Both the position numbers and the translations under genes were made by a program. Positions 15,545 through 24,228 of a stretch of 64,000 bases of DNA are shown in pieces. This DNA is from Micrococcaceae bacterium (lineage in GTDB: Bacteria; Actinomycetota; Actinomycetes; Actinomycetales; Micrococcaceae). The stretch spans positions 1-64,000 of the forward strand of contig JAKDMV010000001.1 of the NCBI GenBank assembly GCA_030452125.1, written 5' to 3'. How positions within the stretch are numbered: the first letter of the stretch is position 1; each line of letters begins with the position of its first letter. The notes beneath the pieces were generated by a model, which did no database searches, was not told the origin of the DNA, and was given only the letters and a program-made list of their open reading frames with translations.

Positions 15545-17545
15545 ATGACCAACGTACCGACAATGGACTCCCCCACTGCCGACGCCCAGCTCGATGTCCT
15601 GAACGCCGAAGCCGCACGCCTGGACTTCTGGGCCGAGGCCGCGGCACGCCTGGACTGGACCGAACCCTGGCATACGATCCACAGCACTACCGCCGTGGAC
15701 CCGGTGGCCCGCCGGGGCCCCGAACTACGCTGGTTCGAGGGCGGGAAACTCAATGCGGCGGTGAACTGTGCCGACCGGCATGTCGCCTCCGGCCAGGGGG
15801 AGAAGGTCGCCCTGCATTTCGAGGGCGAACCCGGGGACCGGCGCAGTGTCACCTACGCCGAGCTGACCGGCATGGTCAGCCAGGCGGCCCACGCCTTGAC
15901 CTCCCTGGGCATCGGCGTCGGGGACCGCGTGGTCATCTACCTGCCGGTGCTGGTGGAGACCATTGTCATCACCCTGGCCTGCGCCCGGATTGGTGCGGTG
16001 CATTCGCTGGTCTTCGGCGGCTTCTCGGCCGAGGCCCTGCGATTCCGGGTCGAGGACACCGGGGCGAAGCTCCTGGTCACCACCGACGGCCAGTTCCGCC
16101 GCGGAACCGCGGTGCCGGTCAAGGCCCACGCCGACGCCGCGGTGGCCGGGGACAACGCCATCGAACACGTATTGGTCATCCGTCGCACCGGCAGCGGGAT
16201 CGCGTGGACCGAAGGCCGGGACCTGTGGTGGCACGAGGTGGTCGAGAAGCAGCCGCGCACCCACGCCGCCGAGGCCTTCGACGCCGAAACCCCGCTGTTC
16301 ATCATGTACACCTCGGGGACCACCGGGAAGCCCAAGGGTCTGGTGCACACCACCGGCGGCTACCTCACCCAAGCCTCCTGGAGCCACGAGTTCCTCTTCA
16401 GCCATCCGGACCCCGGCCAGCGGGACCTGGACGTGCACTGGTGCACCGCCGACCTGGCCTGGGTCACCGCCCACACCTACGAGATCTACGGACCACTGTC
16501 CAACGGTGTCACCCAGGTCCTCTACGAAGGCGTCCCCAACGCCCCGCATCCGGGACGGCACTTCGAGATCATCGAACGTTATTCGGTGACCAGCTACTAC
16601 ACGGCCCCGACCCTGGTGCGCTCGCTCATGGGCTGGTTCCCGGACGGTATCCCCGCCGATCACGACCTCTCCTCCATCCGGATGGCCGGCACCGTCGGGG
16701 AGGCCGTGAACCCCGAGGCCTGGCGTTGGCTGCGCACCCAAGTCGGCCGCGATTCACTGGTTCCCGGTGAGCCCAATGCCGGCATCCCGATGGTCGACAC
16801 CTGGTGGCAATCCGAAACCGGCGCCACGATTCTTTCACCGCGCCCCGGCGATACCGTGCTCAAACCCGGTTGTGGCACCCGGGCACTTCCCGGGGTGGCC
16901 ACGGACATCGTGGACGAGGACGGCGCCCGGGTCCCGGCGAACGTGCAAGGGAACATCGTGCTCACCGCCACCGGTCCGGCCATGGCGCGTACCGTGTGGG
17001 GCGATCCGGAACGCTACTTCAGCAGCTATTGGCAAAAGTACGCCGCGCAGGGCTGGTTCCTCGCCGGAGACGGCGCGAAGTACGACGACGACGGCGACAT
17101 CTGGATCCTGGGGCGCACCGATGATGCGGTGAACATCTCGGGTCATCTGCTCTCGACCATCGAGATCGAATCAGCTCTGGTCTCCCATCCGGGGGTCGTC
17201 GAGGCGGGGGTCTGCCCCACCGTCGATGCCACGACCGGTCATGCGGCAACGGCGTTCGTCGTCCCCCATGACCCAACATTGGTCGATACCGACGGCAGCG
17301 CCTCCCCCACTCCGGAGCAGGTGGCGGCCGCCGCCGATCTGCGCGCCCATGTGGCCGCGCAGATCGGTCCGATCGCCAAGCCGCGCGACATCGTCTTCGT
17401 CCCCGATGTCCCCAAGACCCGTTCCGGGAAGATCATGCGCCGGCTACTGACCCAACTGTTCGAAGGATCCGCGTTGGGCGATACGACGAGCCTGCAGAAC
17501 GAAGAGTGCCTGCCCGCCCTGGAACGGATCTGTGCCGCTGGCTGA
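15545..17545 (+). CDS. acsA: Acetyl-CoA synthetase (AMP-forming)
   Basis: Activates acetate to acetyl-CoA through acetyl-AMP. Family features are in order: ARIGAVHSLVFGGFS, the P-loop-like YTSGTTGKPKG, DTWWQSETG (adenine and acyl pocket), GRTDDAVNISGHLLSTIEIE, and a C-terminal PKTRSGKIMRR with the catalytic and usually acetylatable lysine. Length is 666 residues, typical. Start at 15545 because GGAG sits about seven bases upstream; an ATG at 15506 is also in frame. It lies 91 bases after the symporter gene and could belong to the same transcript, or salvage C2 fragments left by C-S cleavage. That link is speculative. Confidence 0.92.
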   Translation: MTNVPTMDSPTADAQLDVLNAEAARLDFWAEAAARLDWTEPWHTIHSTTAVDPVARRGPELRWFEGGKLNAAVNCADRHVASGQGEKVALHFEGEPGDRRSVTYAELTGMVSQAAHALTSLGIGVGDRVVIYLPVLVETIVITLACARIGAVHSLVFGGFSAEALRFRVEDTGAKLLVTTDGQFRRGTAVPVKAHADAAVAGDNAIEHVLVIRRTGSGIAWTEGRDLWWHEVVEKQPRTHAAEAFDAETPLFIMYTSGTTGKPKGLVHTTGGYLTQASWSHEFLFSHPDPGQRDLDVHWCTADLAWVTAHTYEIYGPLSNGVTQVLYEGVPNAPHPGRHFEIIERYSVTSYYTAPTLVRSLMGWFPDGIPADHDLSSIRMAGTVGEAVNPEAWRWLRTQVGRDSLVPGEPNAGIPMVDTWWQSETGATILSPRPGDTVLKPGCGTRALPGVATDIVDEDGARVPANVQGNIVLTATGPAMARTVWGDPERYFSSYWQKYAAQGWFLAGDGAKYDDDGDIWILGRTDDAVNISGHLLSTIEIESALVSHPGVVEAGVCPTVDATTGHAATAFVVPHDPTLVDTDGSASPTPEQVAAAADLRAHVAAQIGPIAKPRDIVFVPDVPKTRSGKIMRRLLTQLFEGSALGDTTSLQNEECLPALERICAAG

Positions 17546-19048
17546 TCATTCGGTGTCCGACACCGACACCTTCCGCTGGTAGCCGCGCTGGGTCAGGTGG
17601 TCACTGACGTCCTCTTCGGTCCAGCAATCGATGTTCTTGATTTCCGGCATGTCGGTGGCCAGGAAGACCGGGTCCAGGCCTTGGGCCCGTTGGGCGTTGT
17701 AGTGGCGCAGGAGCTTGAGTGCGGTGGGTGCCAGGATCGTGATCACCACCAGGTTGATCATGGCAATGAAGACCATCGTGACCCCGGCCAGCGACCAGGC
17801 CAGGTCAACGGAGATCACGGACCCGAGGAAGACGACGGCGGTGACGGCGAGCGCGAAGAGGGTCCGCACCCGCTTGTTCCGGGTGATGAAGTTGACGTTG
17901 GCTTCCCCGTAGGAGAAGTTGCCCAGCACCGAGGTGAAGGCCAGCAGGAACATGATCACCGCCAGGGCGATCGCCGCCCACGCCCCCAGGTTGCCGACCA
18001 GGGATTCCTGCACCATCACCAGGCCCTCGCCGCCTTGTCCGAGGTCCGGGAAGGCGATGAGGACGATGAACGCGGTGATCGAGCAGATCAGCAGAGTATC
18101 GAAGTAGACGCCCAGCGTCTGGGTCAGCCCCTGCTTGACCGGGTGGCTGACCGAGGCGGTGGCGGCGACGTTGGGGACCGAGCCCATGCCGGCTTCGTTG
18201 GAGAGCATGCCGCGCTGGACGCCCTGGACGATGGCGACGCCGATGCCGCCGCCGACGGCTGCCTTGACGTTGAAGGCCCCGTCGACGATCTGGCCGACGA
18301 CGCGCGGGAGCTCTTCGAAGTTCATGAGCACGATCACGAGGCCGAAGCTGACGTAGATCAGTGCCATCAACGGCACCAGGTTCTGCGCCACGAAGGCGAC
18401 GCGGCGCATCCCGCCCAGGACGATGGCGGCGGTCATGCCGGCCAGCAGCAGCCCCAGGGCCCAGGGTAGCCAGGTCACGGATTCCGGATCGGTGAAGGTG
18501 CCGACCGCGCCGGTGACGGCGTCGACGATGGTGTTGGACTGCAGCGAGGTGAAGGCCAGCGCGAAGCAGAAGATGAACAGGGTGGCGAAGAAGACGCCGA
18601 AGCCCCGGCTGCCCAGGCCGCGGTGGATGTAGAAGGCCGGACCGCCCTTATAGGTGTCTTCGCCCCGGGTCTTGTAGAGCTGGGCCAGCGTGGATTCGAT
18701 GAAGCTCGCGGCGCTGGTGAACAGGGCCATGATCCACATCCACATCACCGCACCGGGCCCACCGATGAACAAGGCACCCGCAACGCCTGAGACGTTGCCG
18801 GTTCCGACGCGGGCTGCCGCGGAGACGATGAACGCCTGGAACGCCGACAGGGACTTCGTGTTGCTGTCCTCGTCGCGTTGCGCTTTTTCCGTGATGGATT
18901 TGAACATGGCCGGCAGCATGCGGAACTGGACGGCTTTGGTTCGAAGGGTGAAATAGAGCGCCAGGACGACGACGACGGGCATGCCGATGAAGGTCCACAA
19001 CCAGCCTTCAGAGGTACCGAGCCAGTCATTCAGGTTCGCGAGAGTCAT
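17546..19048 (-). CDS. Alanine/glycine:cation symporter family (AGCS) protein
   Basis: A 500-residue sodium- or proton-coupled amino acid carrier with about 11 helices. AGCS signatures are AAARVGTGNVSGVAGALFIGGPGAVMWMW, the YKGGPAFYIHRGLG loop and GVQRGMLSNEAGMGSVPNVAA. Substrates in the family are alanine, glycine and sometimes other small neutral amino acids. It directly abuts the convergent acetyl-CoA synthetase stop with no gap and is followed upstream by a histidine phosphatase gene on the same strand. No operator is recognisable. Confidence 0.9.
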   Translation of the reverse strand: MTLANLNDWLGTSEGWLWTFIGMPVVVVLALYFTLRTKAVQFRMLPAMFKSITEKAQRDEDSNTKSLSAFQAFIVSAAARVGTGNVSGVAGALFIGGPGAVMWMWIMALFTSAASFIESTLAQLYKTRGEDTYKGGPAFYIHRGLGSRGFGVFFATLFIFCFALAFTSLQSNTIVDAVTGAVGTFTDPESVTWLPWALGLLLAGMTAAIVLGGMRRVAFVAQNLVPLMALIYVSFGLVIVLMNFEELPRVVGQIVDGAFNVKAAVGGGIGVAIVQGVQRGMLSNEAGMGSVPNVAATASVSHPVKQGLTQTLGVYFDTLLICSITAFIVLIAFPDLGQGGEGLVMVQESLVGNLGAWAAIALAVIMFLLAFTSVLGNFSYGEANVNFITRNKRVRTLFALAVTAVVFLGSVISVDLAWSLAGVTMVFIAMINLVVITILAPTALKLLRHYNAQRAQGLDPVFLATDMPEIKNIDCWTEEDVSDHLTQRGYQRKVSVSDTE

Positions 19049-19087
19049 TGAAAAACCGTATCAGAACCTGTGGCATACATCACCGGC

Positions 19088-19654
19088 CTAGTGGACGGGT
19101 GTCGAATTCCGTCGCACCATCGTGTTCTCGAGCTGGCAGGTGTCGGTGAGCACGATCTCCCCGTTCTCCAACCGCGGGTGGACGGCGTCCTGCAGGGCGC
19201 TCATGACCAGCCGGATGAGGGTCCCGTGGGCGACGACCACCAGATCAGCGTCCGGATGCTCCCGGACCAGGCCGACCAACGCGGCCAGCCCCCGGTCGAC
19301 GACCTCGGCTTCGGGTTCGGCACTGAGCAGTAGTTCGTCGATCCGGGGGCGAGGCATCCCGAGCACCGCCCGGCCTTCGCCCTCGCCGTAGTGGCGTTCC
19401 TGGAGCCCCACGACGGGTTCCACCGCCTCGAGACCCAGCGCGGTACCGATCAGCGTGGCGGTCTCCACGGCCCGGCCCAACGGCGAGGAGACCAGGGTGC
19501 CCCAGTCGCCGTCATGCTCGGCCAATCGCTCCCCGGCGGCGCGGGCCTGGGCCCGGCCGGCCTCGTTCAGGGGGATGTCGGTCTGCCCCTGAAGACGGCC
19601 CTCGGCGTTCCATGCGGTTTCCCCGTGGCGCACCAGCGCAATGCGTGTTCCCAT
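19088..19654 (-). CDS. Histidine phosphatase family protein
   Basis: A 188-residue cofactor-independent phosphoglycerate-mutase-like phosphatase. The RHG motif LVRHGETAWN near residues 7-16 provides the phospho-accepting histidine; SSPLGRAVETA and the late VVAHGTLIRL carry the other active-site Arg and His. Members dephosphorylate many small molecules, so the substrate is unassigned. The ATG at 19654 begins a standard N-terminus. It is oriented as the gene before the AGCS symporter, 39 bases away, and is divergent from metY. Confidence 0.88.
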   Translation of the reverse strand: MGTRIALVRHGETAWNAEGRLQGQTDIPLNEAGRAQARAAGERLAEHDGDWGTLVSSPLGRAVETATLIGTALGLEAVEPVVGLQERHYGEGEGRAVLGMPRPRIDELLLSAEPEAEVVDRGLAALVGLVREHPDADLVVVAHGTLIRLVMSALQDAVHPRLENGEIVLTDTCQLENTMVRRNSTPVH

Positions 19655-19712
19655 GCACCCATCCTATCCGGGGCCCGCAGCGTGCAGTTTGTTCGGACCG
19701 GCCACGAAAAAG

Positions 19713-19786
19713 CGCCACGTGGCGAAACATTCTTTGATGGAACCCGGAGATTTGTCACGATGGGGGATCGGGAACCTCCCGACCCC
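19713..19786 (+). promoter_or_regulatory. metY leader: 12-bp palindrome and hairpin
   Basis: Two elements lie in the 155 bases before metY. CGCCACGTGGCG at 19713-19724 is a perfect 12-base palindrome, a candidate operator. GGGATCGGGA (19764-19773) and TCCCGACCCC (19777-19786) pair as a 10-base stem with one G-T wobble and a 3-base loop, ending 23 bases before the start. No SAM aptamer core is present here, unlike at the sulfur island. Confidence 0.4.
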
Positions 19787-19809
19787 ACCCCGAAGGAGCC
19801 ACCACGTAG

Positions 19810-21165
19810 ATGTCCGATCACCGGTTTGGATTCCGTACCCGCGCCCTGCACGCCGGAGGCACCCCCGATGCCGAGCACGGGGCCCGTGCGGTCCCGATCT
19901 ACCAGTCCACCTCGTTCGTGTTCAAGGACACCGACGACGCGGCCAACCTGTTCGCCCTGCAGAAGTACGGGAACATCTACTCCCGGATCGGCAACCCCAC
20001 CGTCGCGGCCTTCGAGGAACGCGTTGCCTCCCTGGAAGGGGGCATCGGGGCGGTGGCCACCGCCTCGGGCATGGCCGCGGAGTTCATCACCTTCGCCGCA
20101 CTGACCGGCGCCGGAGACCATATCGTCGCCTCCTCGAAGCTCTACGGGGGCACCATCACCCAGCTGGACGTGACGCTGCGCCGCTTCGGCGTGGACACCA
20201 CCTTCGTGGACAGCAACGAGGCGGCCGACTTCGCCGCCGCCCTCCGCCCGGAAACCAAGGCCCTCTACACGGAGGTCGTCGCCAATCCGTCGGGGGACAT
20301 CGCCGACCTCAAGGGCCTGGCGGCCGTCGCCCGCCAGGCGGGCATCCCGCTCGTCGTCGACTCCACCCTCACCCCGCCGTACATCCTGCGCCCCATCGAA
20401 CACGGTGCGGATATCGTCATCCATTCGGCCACCAAGTTCCTGGGCGGCCACGGCACGACGATGGGCGGGGTCGTCGTCGAATCCGGCCGCTTCAACTGGG
20501 GCAACGGGAACTTCCCGACCCTGACCGAACCGGTGCCCTCCTACGGCAACGTGTCCTGGTGGGGGAACTTCGGCGAATACGGGTTCCTGACGAAGCTGCG
20601 CTCCGAACAGCTCCGCGATATCGGTCCTGCCCTGTCCGCCCAGTCGGCCTTCCAACTGCTGCAGGGGGTCGAGACGCTCCCGCAACGCATGGACGCCCAT
20701 CTGGCCAACACCTCGACGATCGCCGCCTGGCTCGAGGCCGACCCCCGCGTCAGCTACGTGAACTTCGCCGGACTACCTTCCCACCCCCAGCACGAACGGG
20801 CGCAGGACCTGCTGCCCGATGGGGTCGGCTCGGTCTTCAGTTTCGGGATCTCCGGCGGGCGCGAGGCCGGAGGCCGGTTCATCGAGGCGCTGCAGCTGGC
20901 CAGCCATCTGGCCAATATCGGTGACGCCCGCACCCTGGTCCTGCATCCGGGATCGACGACGCATCAGCAGTTGAACCCCGAACAGCTGGCCGCCGCGGGC
21001 GTGCCGGAGGACCTGATCCGGCTTTCGGTGGGGCTCGAAGACGTCGAAGACATCATCTGGGATCTGGATCAGGCACTCACCGCCGCCCAGGCCACCTCCG
21101 CCGACGCCGCCGGAGCCGATGCGACCCCAGCAGATAGCGCCGAAGAGATCGGAGTCTTCTCGTGA
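19810..21165 (+). CDS. metY: O-acetylhomoserine aminocarboxypropyltransferase (sulfhydrylase)
   Basis: Makes homocysteine from O-acetylhomoserine and sulfide, assimilating inorganic sulfur directly into the methionine branch. A 451-residue PLP enzyme of the Cys/Met metabolism family: GFRTRALHAGGTPD at the N-terminus, RIGNPTVAAFEERVASLEGG, and the PLP lysine K209 in IHSATKFLGGHGTTMGG. The insertion with WGNGNFPTLTEP is typical of MetY rather than MetB. The C-terminus has an Ala/Asp-rich tail of about 30 residues. Sulfide released by the nearby oxygenase island would be a natural substrate. The next gene overlaps by 4 bases. Confidence 0.93.
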   Translation: MSDHRFGFRTRALHAGGTPDAEHGARAVPIYQSTSFVFKDTDDAANLFALQKYGNIYSRIGNPTVAAFEERVASLEGGIGAVATASGMAAEFITFAALTGAGDHIVASSKLYGGTITQLDVTLRRFGVDTTFVDSNEAADFAAALRPETKALYTEVVANPSGDIADLKGLAAVARQAGIPLVVDSTLTPPYILRPIEHGADIVIHSATKFLGGHGTTMGGVVVESGRFNWGNGNFPTLTEPVPSYGNVSWWGNFGEYGFLTKLRSEQLRDIGPALSAQSAFQLLQGVETLPQRMDAHLANTSTIAAWLEADPRVSYVNFAGLPSHPQHERAQDLLPDGVGSVFSFGISGGREAGGRFIEALQLASHLANIGDARTLVLHPGSTTHQQLNPEQLAAAGVPEDLIRLSVGLEDVEDIIWDLDQALTAAQATSADAAGADATPADSAEEIGVFS

Positions 21166-21662
21166 GCACCGAAACCACCGAGCGCGGATGGATCGGCCCC
21201 TCGGCCCCCGAACGGTTGAACATCCTGCGCAACACCCGTTCGATCGCGATCGTGGGGGCTTCGAATAAACCCTCCCGGGCCTCCTATTTCGTGGCGACCT
21301 ACCTGCTCTCCTCCACCAGCTACACGGTCTACTTCGTGAACCCGGTGCTGGACGAGATCCTGGGCCGGCCGGTCTACGCCTCGTTGGCCGAGCTGCCCGA
21401 GGTCCCCGATCTGGTCGAGGTGTTCCGCAAGAACGACGACCTGCCCGGCGTCCTGGACGAGGCCCTCGCGGTCGGGGCGAAAACACTGTGGCTACAGCTC
21501 GGCGCCTGGCACGAAGACGTCGCGACGAAGGCCGAAGCCGCGGGAATGAACGTGGTGATGGACCGCTGCGTGAAGATCGAACACGCCCGGTTCCACGGCG
21601 GCCTGCATCTGGCCGGTTTCAACACCGGCGTCATCTCCTCCAAACGGCAGGTCCTGGCCTAG
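21162..21662 (+). CDS. CoA-binding domain protein, coupled to metY
   Basis: A 166-residue protein that is essentially one YccU-type CoA-binding domain: SIAIVGASNKPSRASYFVATYLLSS, VDLVEVFRKNDDLPGVLDEAL, TLWLQLG and NVVMDRCVKIEHAR. The GTG start overlaps the metY stop, so translation is coupled and a link to methionine synthesis or its acyl-homoserine substrate is plausible. Biochemical function of the family is unknown. Compared with the 5090-5878 paralogue it lacks the repetitive N-terminus and has a short C-terminal tail. Confidence 0.85.
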   Translation: MSTETTERGWIGPSAPERLNILRNTRSIAIVGASNKPSRASYFVATYLLSSTSYTVYFVNPVLDEILGRPVYASLAELPEVPDLVEVFRKNDDLPGVLDEALAVGAKTLWLQLGAWHEDVATKAEAAGMNVVMDRCVKIEHARFHGGLHLAGFNTGVISSKRQVLA

Positions 21663-21671
21663 AAACTACGA

Positions 21672-21704
21672 CGGCGGCCCTCCCGAAGCCCGGGATGGCC
21701 GCCG
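21672..21704. terminator. Bidirectional hairpin terminator between convergent genes
   Basis: CGGCGGCC (21672-21679) pairs with GGCCGCCG (21697-21704). After one C/T mismatch, TCCCG pairs with CGGGA, leaving a 5-base loop. It sits exactly between the converging CoA-binding and nitrilase-family stop codons, so it can serve both strands. There is no U-tract, as is common in high-GC genomes. Confidence 0.6.
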
Positions 21705-21717
21705 AGGTCGGCCCCCC

Positions 21718-22515
21718 TCAAGCATTGATGTCGGTGCCGATCCGCCGGTTGGCCAGCACCGGCAGGAACTGGCGGACTTCCTCCACCCGGCGACGGGTGA
21801 CGTCGACGGTCGCCAGCGCCTCGGTTTCCTCGCCCAGGAAGGCCACCGGGATGCCCAGCGGATCCAGGATCGCCGAGTGGCCCACGGTGTTCGTCGAGCT
21901 CGTCCCGGCGGCAGCCACCCAGACCGTGTTCTCCACGGCGCGGGCCTTGAGCAGGGTCTCCCAGTGGTCGATCTTGTGGTCGCCCTTGAACCAGGCGGCG
22001 GCCACGAGGACCACGTCCGCGCCGGCGACCGCCAGACGGCGGGCCACCTCGGGGAAACGGATGTCGTAGCAGGTCATGATCCCCACGTTCAGTCCGCCGA
22101 TCTCGAAGACGGGGACCGCCTCGACGTCGCCGGATTTGATCCGGCTGGACTCCTGGTAGGAGAAGGCGTCGTAGAGGTGGATCTTGCGGTACGTCCCCAG
22201 GATGGCACCGCTGGAATCGATGGTCACCAGCGTGTTGTAAGGCTGGGGGTCTGCACTGGGCTCGTATCCCCCGGCGACGATCGCGACCCCGAATTCGGCG
22301 GCCAGGAGCGAGAGCTGCTGGACGAAGGTGCTCCAATCCCGCTCCACGGCGGTGCTCAGATCCCCCTCGACCTTGCGGACCGTGAACATCGTTTCCTCGG
22401 GGAAAAGCACCAGTTCCGCACCGGAATCCTTGGCGCGGGCGACCAGGCGGCGAACCACCTGCAGGTTCTCTGCCATTTCGCCGCTGGGTGAGAGCTGTCC
22501 AACACTGATCTTCAT
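21718..22515 (-). CDS. Carbon-nitrogen hydrolase (nitrilase superfamily)
   Basis: A 265-residue amidase-type member of the nitrilase superfamily. The Glu-Lys-Cys triad is visible: the E of LVLFPEE near residue 40, the K of YRKIHLYDAF near 110 and the C of IMTCYDIRFPE near 149. Length and motifs fit Nit2/omega-amidase-like or deaminated-glutathione-amidase-like enzymes that hydrolyse small amides. The ATG at 22515 starts the canonical N-terminus; the longer frame upstream is not conserved-looking. Divergent from the DHA2 transporter. The exact substrate cannot be assigned. Confidence 0.88.
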   Translation of the reverse strand: MKISVGQLSPSGEMAENLQVVRRLVARAKDSGAELVLFPEETMFTVRKVEGDLSTAVERDWSTFVQQLSLLAAEFGVAIVAGGYEPSADPQPYNTLVTIDSSGAILGTYRKIHLYDAFSYQESSRIKSGDVEAVPVFEIGGLNVGIMTCYDIRFPEVARRLAVAGADVVLVAAAWFKGDHKIDHWETLLKARAVENTVWVAAAGTSSTNTVGHSAILDPLGIPVAFLGEETEALATVDVTRRRVEEVRQFLPVLANRRIGTDINA

Positions 22516-22608
22516 GGTTTCCGCCTTCCGCTGTGCGTGCCTCCAGCCTACCCATGATCGATCAAAAGGTGGATGGATCCAGACGGTGCAGACCGTAACG
22601 TTGAGGAC

Positions 22609-24219
22609 GTGAAGAAGCCTCAACCCAATAAGTGGGCCGCCCTGGCCGTTCTGGCCGCCGGCCTATCCATGATCGTGCTCGACGGCACCATCGTCGGCGT
22701 CTCCCTGCCGACGATCATCACCGACCTGGGACTCGACCTCGGCGACGCCCAGTGGGTCAACAGCCTCTACTCGGTGGTGCTGGCCGCCCTGCTGCTCAGT
22801 GCCGGCCGATTGGGCGACCGGGTCGGACGACGCAAACTCTTCGTCGCCGGCGTCGTGCTGTTCATGGCCGGCAGCCTGTTCTCCGCGATGGCCGACTCCT
22901 CTTCCTCCCTCATCCTGGGCCGGGCCATCCAGGGCGTCGGCGGTGCCGCCGTCCTGCCGTCCACCCTGGCCAGCGTCAACGCCAACTTCCAGGGGCGCGA
23001 CCGTGCTGCCGCCTTCGGTGTCTGGGGCGCCGTGATGTCCGGGATGGCAGCCGTCGGCCCGCTGCTGGGCGGCTGGCTCTCCTCCAGCGTCGACTGGCGG
23101 TGGATCTTCCTGGTCAATCTGCCCTTCGGTCTCCTGATCCTCGTGGGCACCGTGCTTTTCGTTCCCGAAACCAGTGACACGCATGCGTCTCCGGGATTCG
23201 ACGTCGTCGGGCTACTGCTCAGCGCCTCCGCGTTCGGCCTGTTGGTCTTCGCGCTGATCGAGGGCCCCACACTGGGTTGGTGGACCCCCCAGCAGCCCTT
23301 GACCATCGGCCCCGTATCCTGGCCCGCAGGCAGTTCTCCGGTCATCCCGCTGGCGGTCACCGGCGTCGTGCTCCTCGCGGCGTTCCTGGGCTGGCAGGGG
23401 CACCGCGCCACCGTGGGCAAGGCCGCCCTGCTGGATTTGACGCTCTTCAGGATCAGCACCTTCTCCTGGGGAAACACCGCCGCAGCTGCGGTCGCCGTCG
23501 GCGAATTCGGCCTGCTGCTGGTCTTGCCCCTCTTCCTGGTGAACGTGCTGGAGACCGGCACCCTCGGAGCCGGGCTGATCCTGGCAGCCATGGCGTTGGG
23601 TGCCTTCGGCTCGGGGGCAGCGGCACGGCATCTGGCCGATCTGATGGGCGCGGCCCGGGTGGTGATCCTCGGTCTGGCGCTGGAGGTCGTCGGGGTACTG
23701 GTGCTGGCGATCTTCACCAGCAACAGCCTGCCCATCGCCCTGTTGGTTCCTGTGCTGGTCGTCTACGGTCTGGGGCTGGGCCTGGCCTCGGCACAGCTGA
23801 CCGGGACCGTCCTGCGGGACATCCCCACCGAAGCCTCGGGCGAGGCCTCGGCCACCCAGTCCACCGTGCGCCAGATCGGCTCCGGGCTCGGCTCGGCCAT
23901 CGCCGGAACCATCCTGGCCGTCGCCACGGCGGCCAGCGCCATGGGCCTGCTACGCGATGCCGGCGCCGACGAGGCCACCGCCACCAAAATGGCCTCGGGG
24001 CTCAGTGACTCCGCAGGCGGCCTGATCTCCAGCGTGAATCCCGCCAACCCGTTGCATGATGCCCTGACCGCAGGGTTCGCCACGGGCGTGCAGTGGTCGC
24101 TCTTCGGCGCTGCAGCATTCCTCATTCTCGGGCTGATCGCCTCGTTCCGGGTCGCCTCCGCGGCCCGGTTGACCGGCAAGGGCGCCACGGGCGCCGACGC
24201 GGGGCTCAGCCAGGAGTAA
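22609..24219 (+). CDS. DHA2-family MFS drug exporter, 14-TM
   Basis: A proton-driven multidrug-type efflux carrier in the inner membrane. LDGTIVGVSLPTIITDLG in helix 1 and GRLGDRVGRRKLFV after helix 2 are DHA2 signatures, and the length (about 536 residues) gives 14 helices. The GTG at 22609 follows GAGGA closely; an ATG at 22573 is in frame after AAAGGTGG, so the start is uncertain. It is followed after nine bases by a flavin hydroxylase gene, probably the same operon: a pairing often seen for aromatic or antibiotic-like compounds that are modified and exported. Confidence 0.85.
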   Translation: MKKPQPNKWAALAVLAAGLSMIVLDGTIVGVSLPTIITDLGLDLGDAQWVNSLYSVVLAALLLSAGRLGDRVGRRKLFVAGVVLFMAGSLFSAMADSSSSLILGRAIQGVGGAAVLPSTLASVNANFQGRDRAAAFGVWGAVMSGMAAVGPLLGGWLSSSVDWRWIFLVNLPFGLLILVGTVLFVPETSDTHASPGFDVVGLLLSASAFGLLVFALIEGPTLGWWTPQQPLTIGPVSWPAGSSPVIPLAVTGVVLLAAFLGWQGHRATVGKAALLDLTLFRISTFSWGNTAAAAVAVGEFGLLLVLPLFLVNVLETGTLGAGLILAAMALGAFGSGAAARHLADLMGAARVVILGLALEVVGVLVLAIFTSNSLPIALLVPVLVVYGLGLGLASAQLTGTVLRDIPTEASGEASATQSTVRQIGSGLGSAIAGTILAVATAASAMGLLRDAGADEATATKMASGLSDSAGGLISSVNPANPLHDALTAGFATGVQWSLFGAAAFLILGLIASFRVASAARLTGKGATGADAGLSQE

Positions 24220-24228
24220 CCTGAGCGC

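Noticed and set aside
19713-19786. A fourth SAM riboswitch before metY
   Set aside because: None of the core strings (AGCAACC, GGTGCT, GAGAGA arm) is present.
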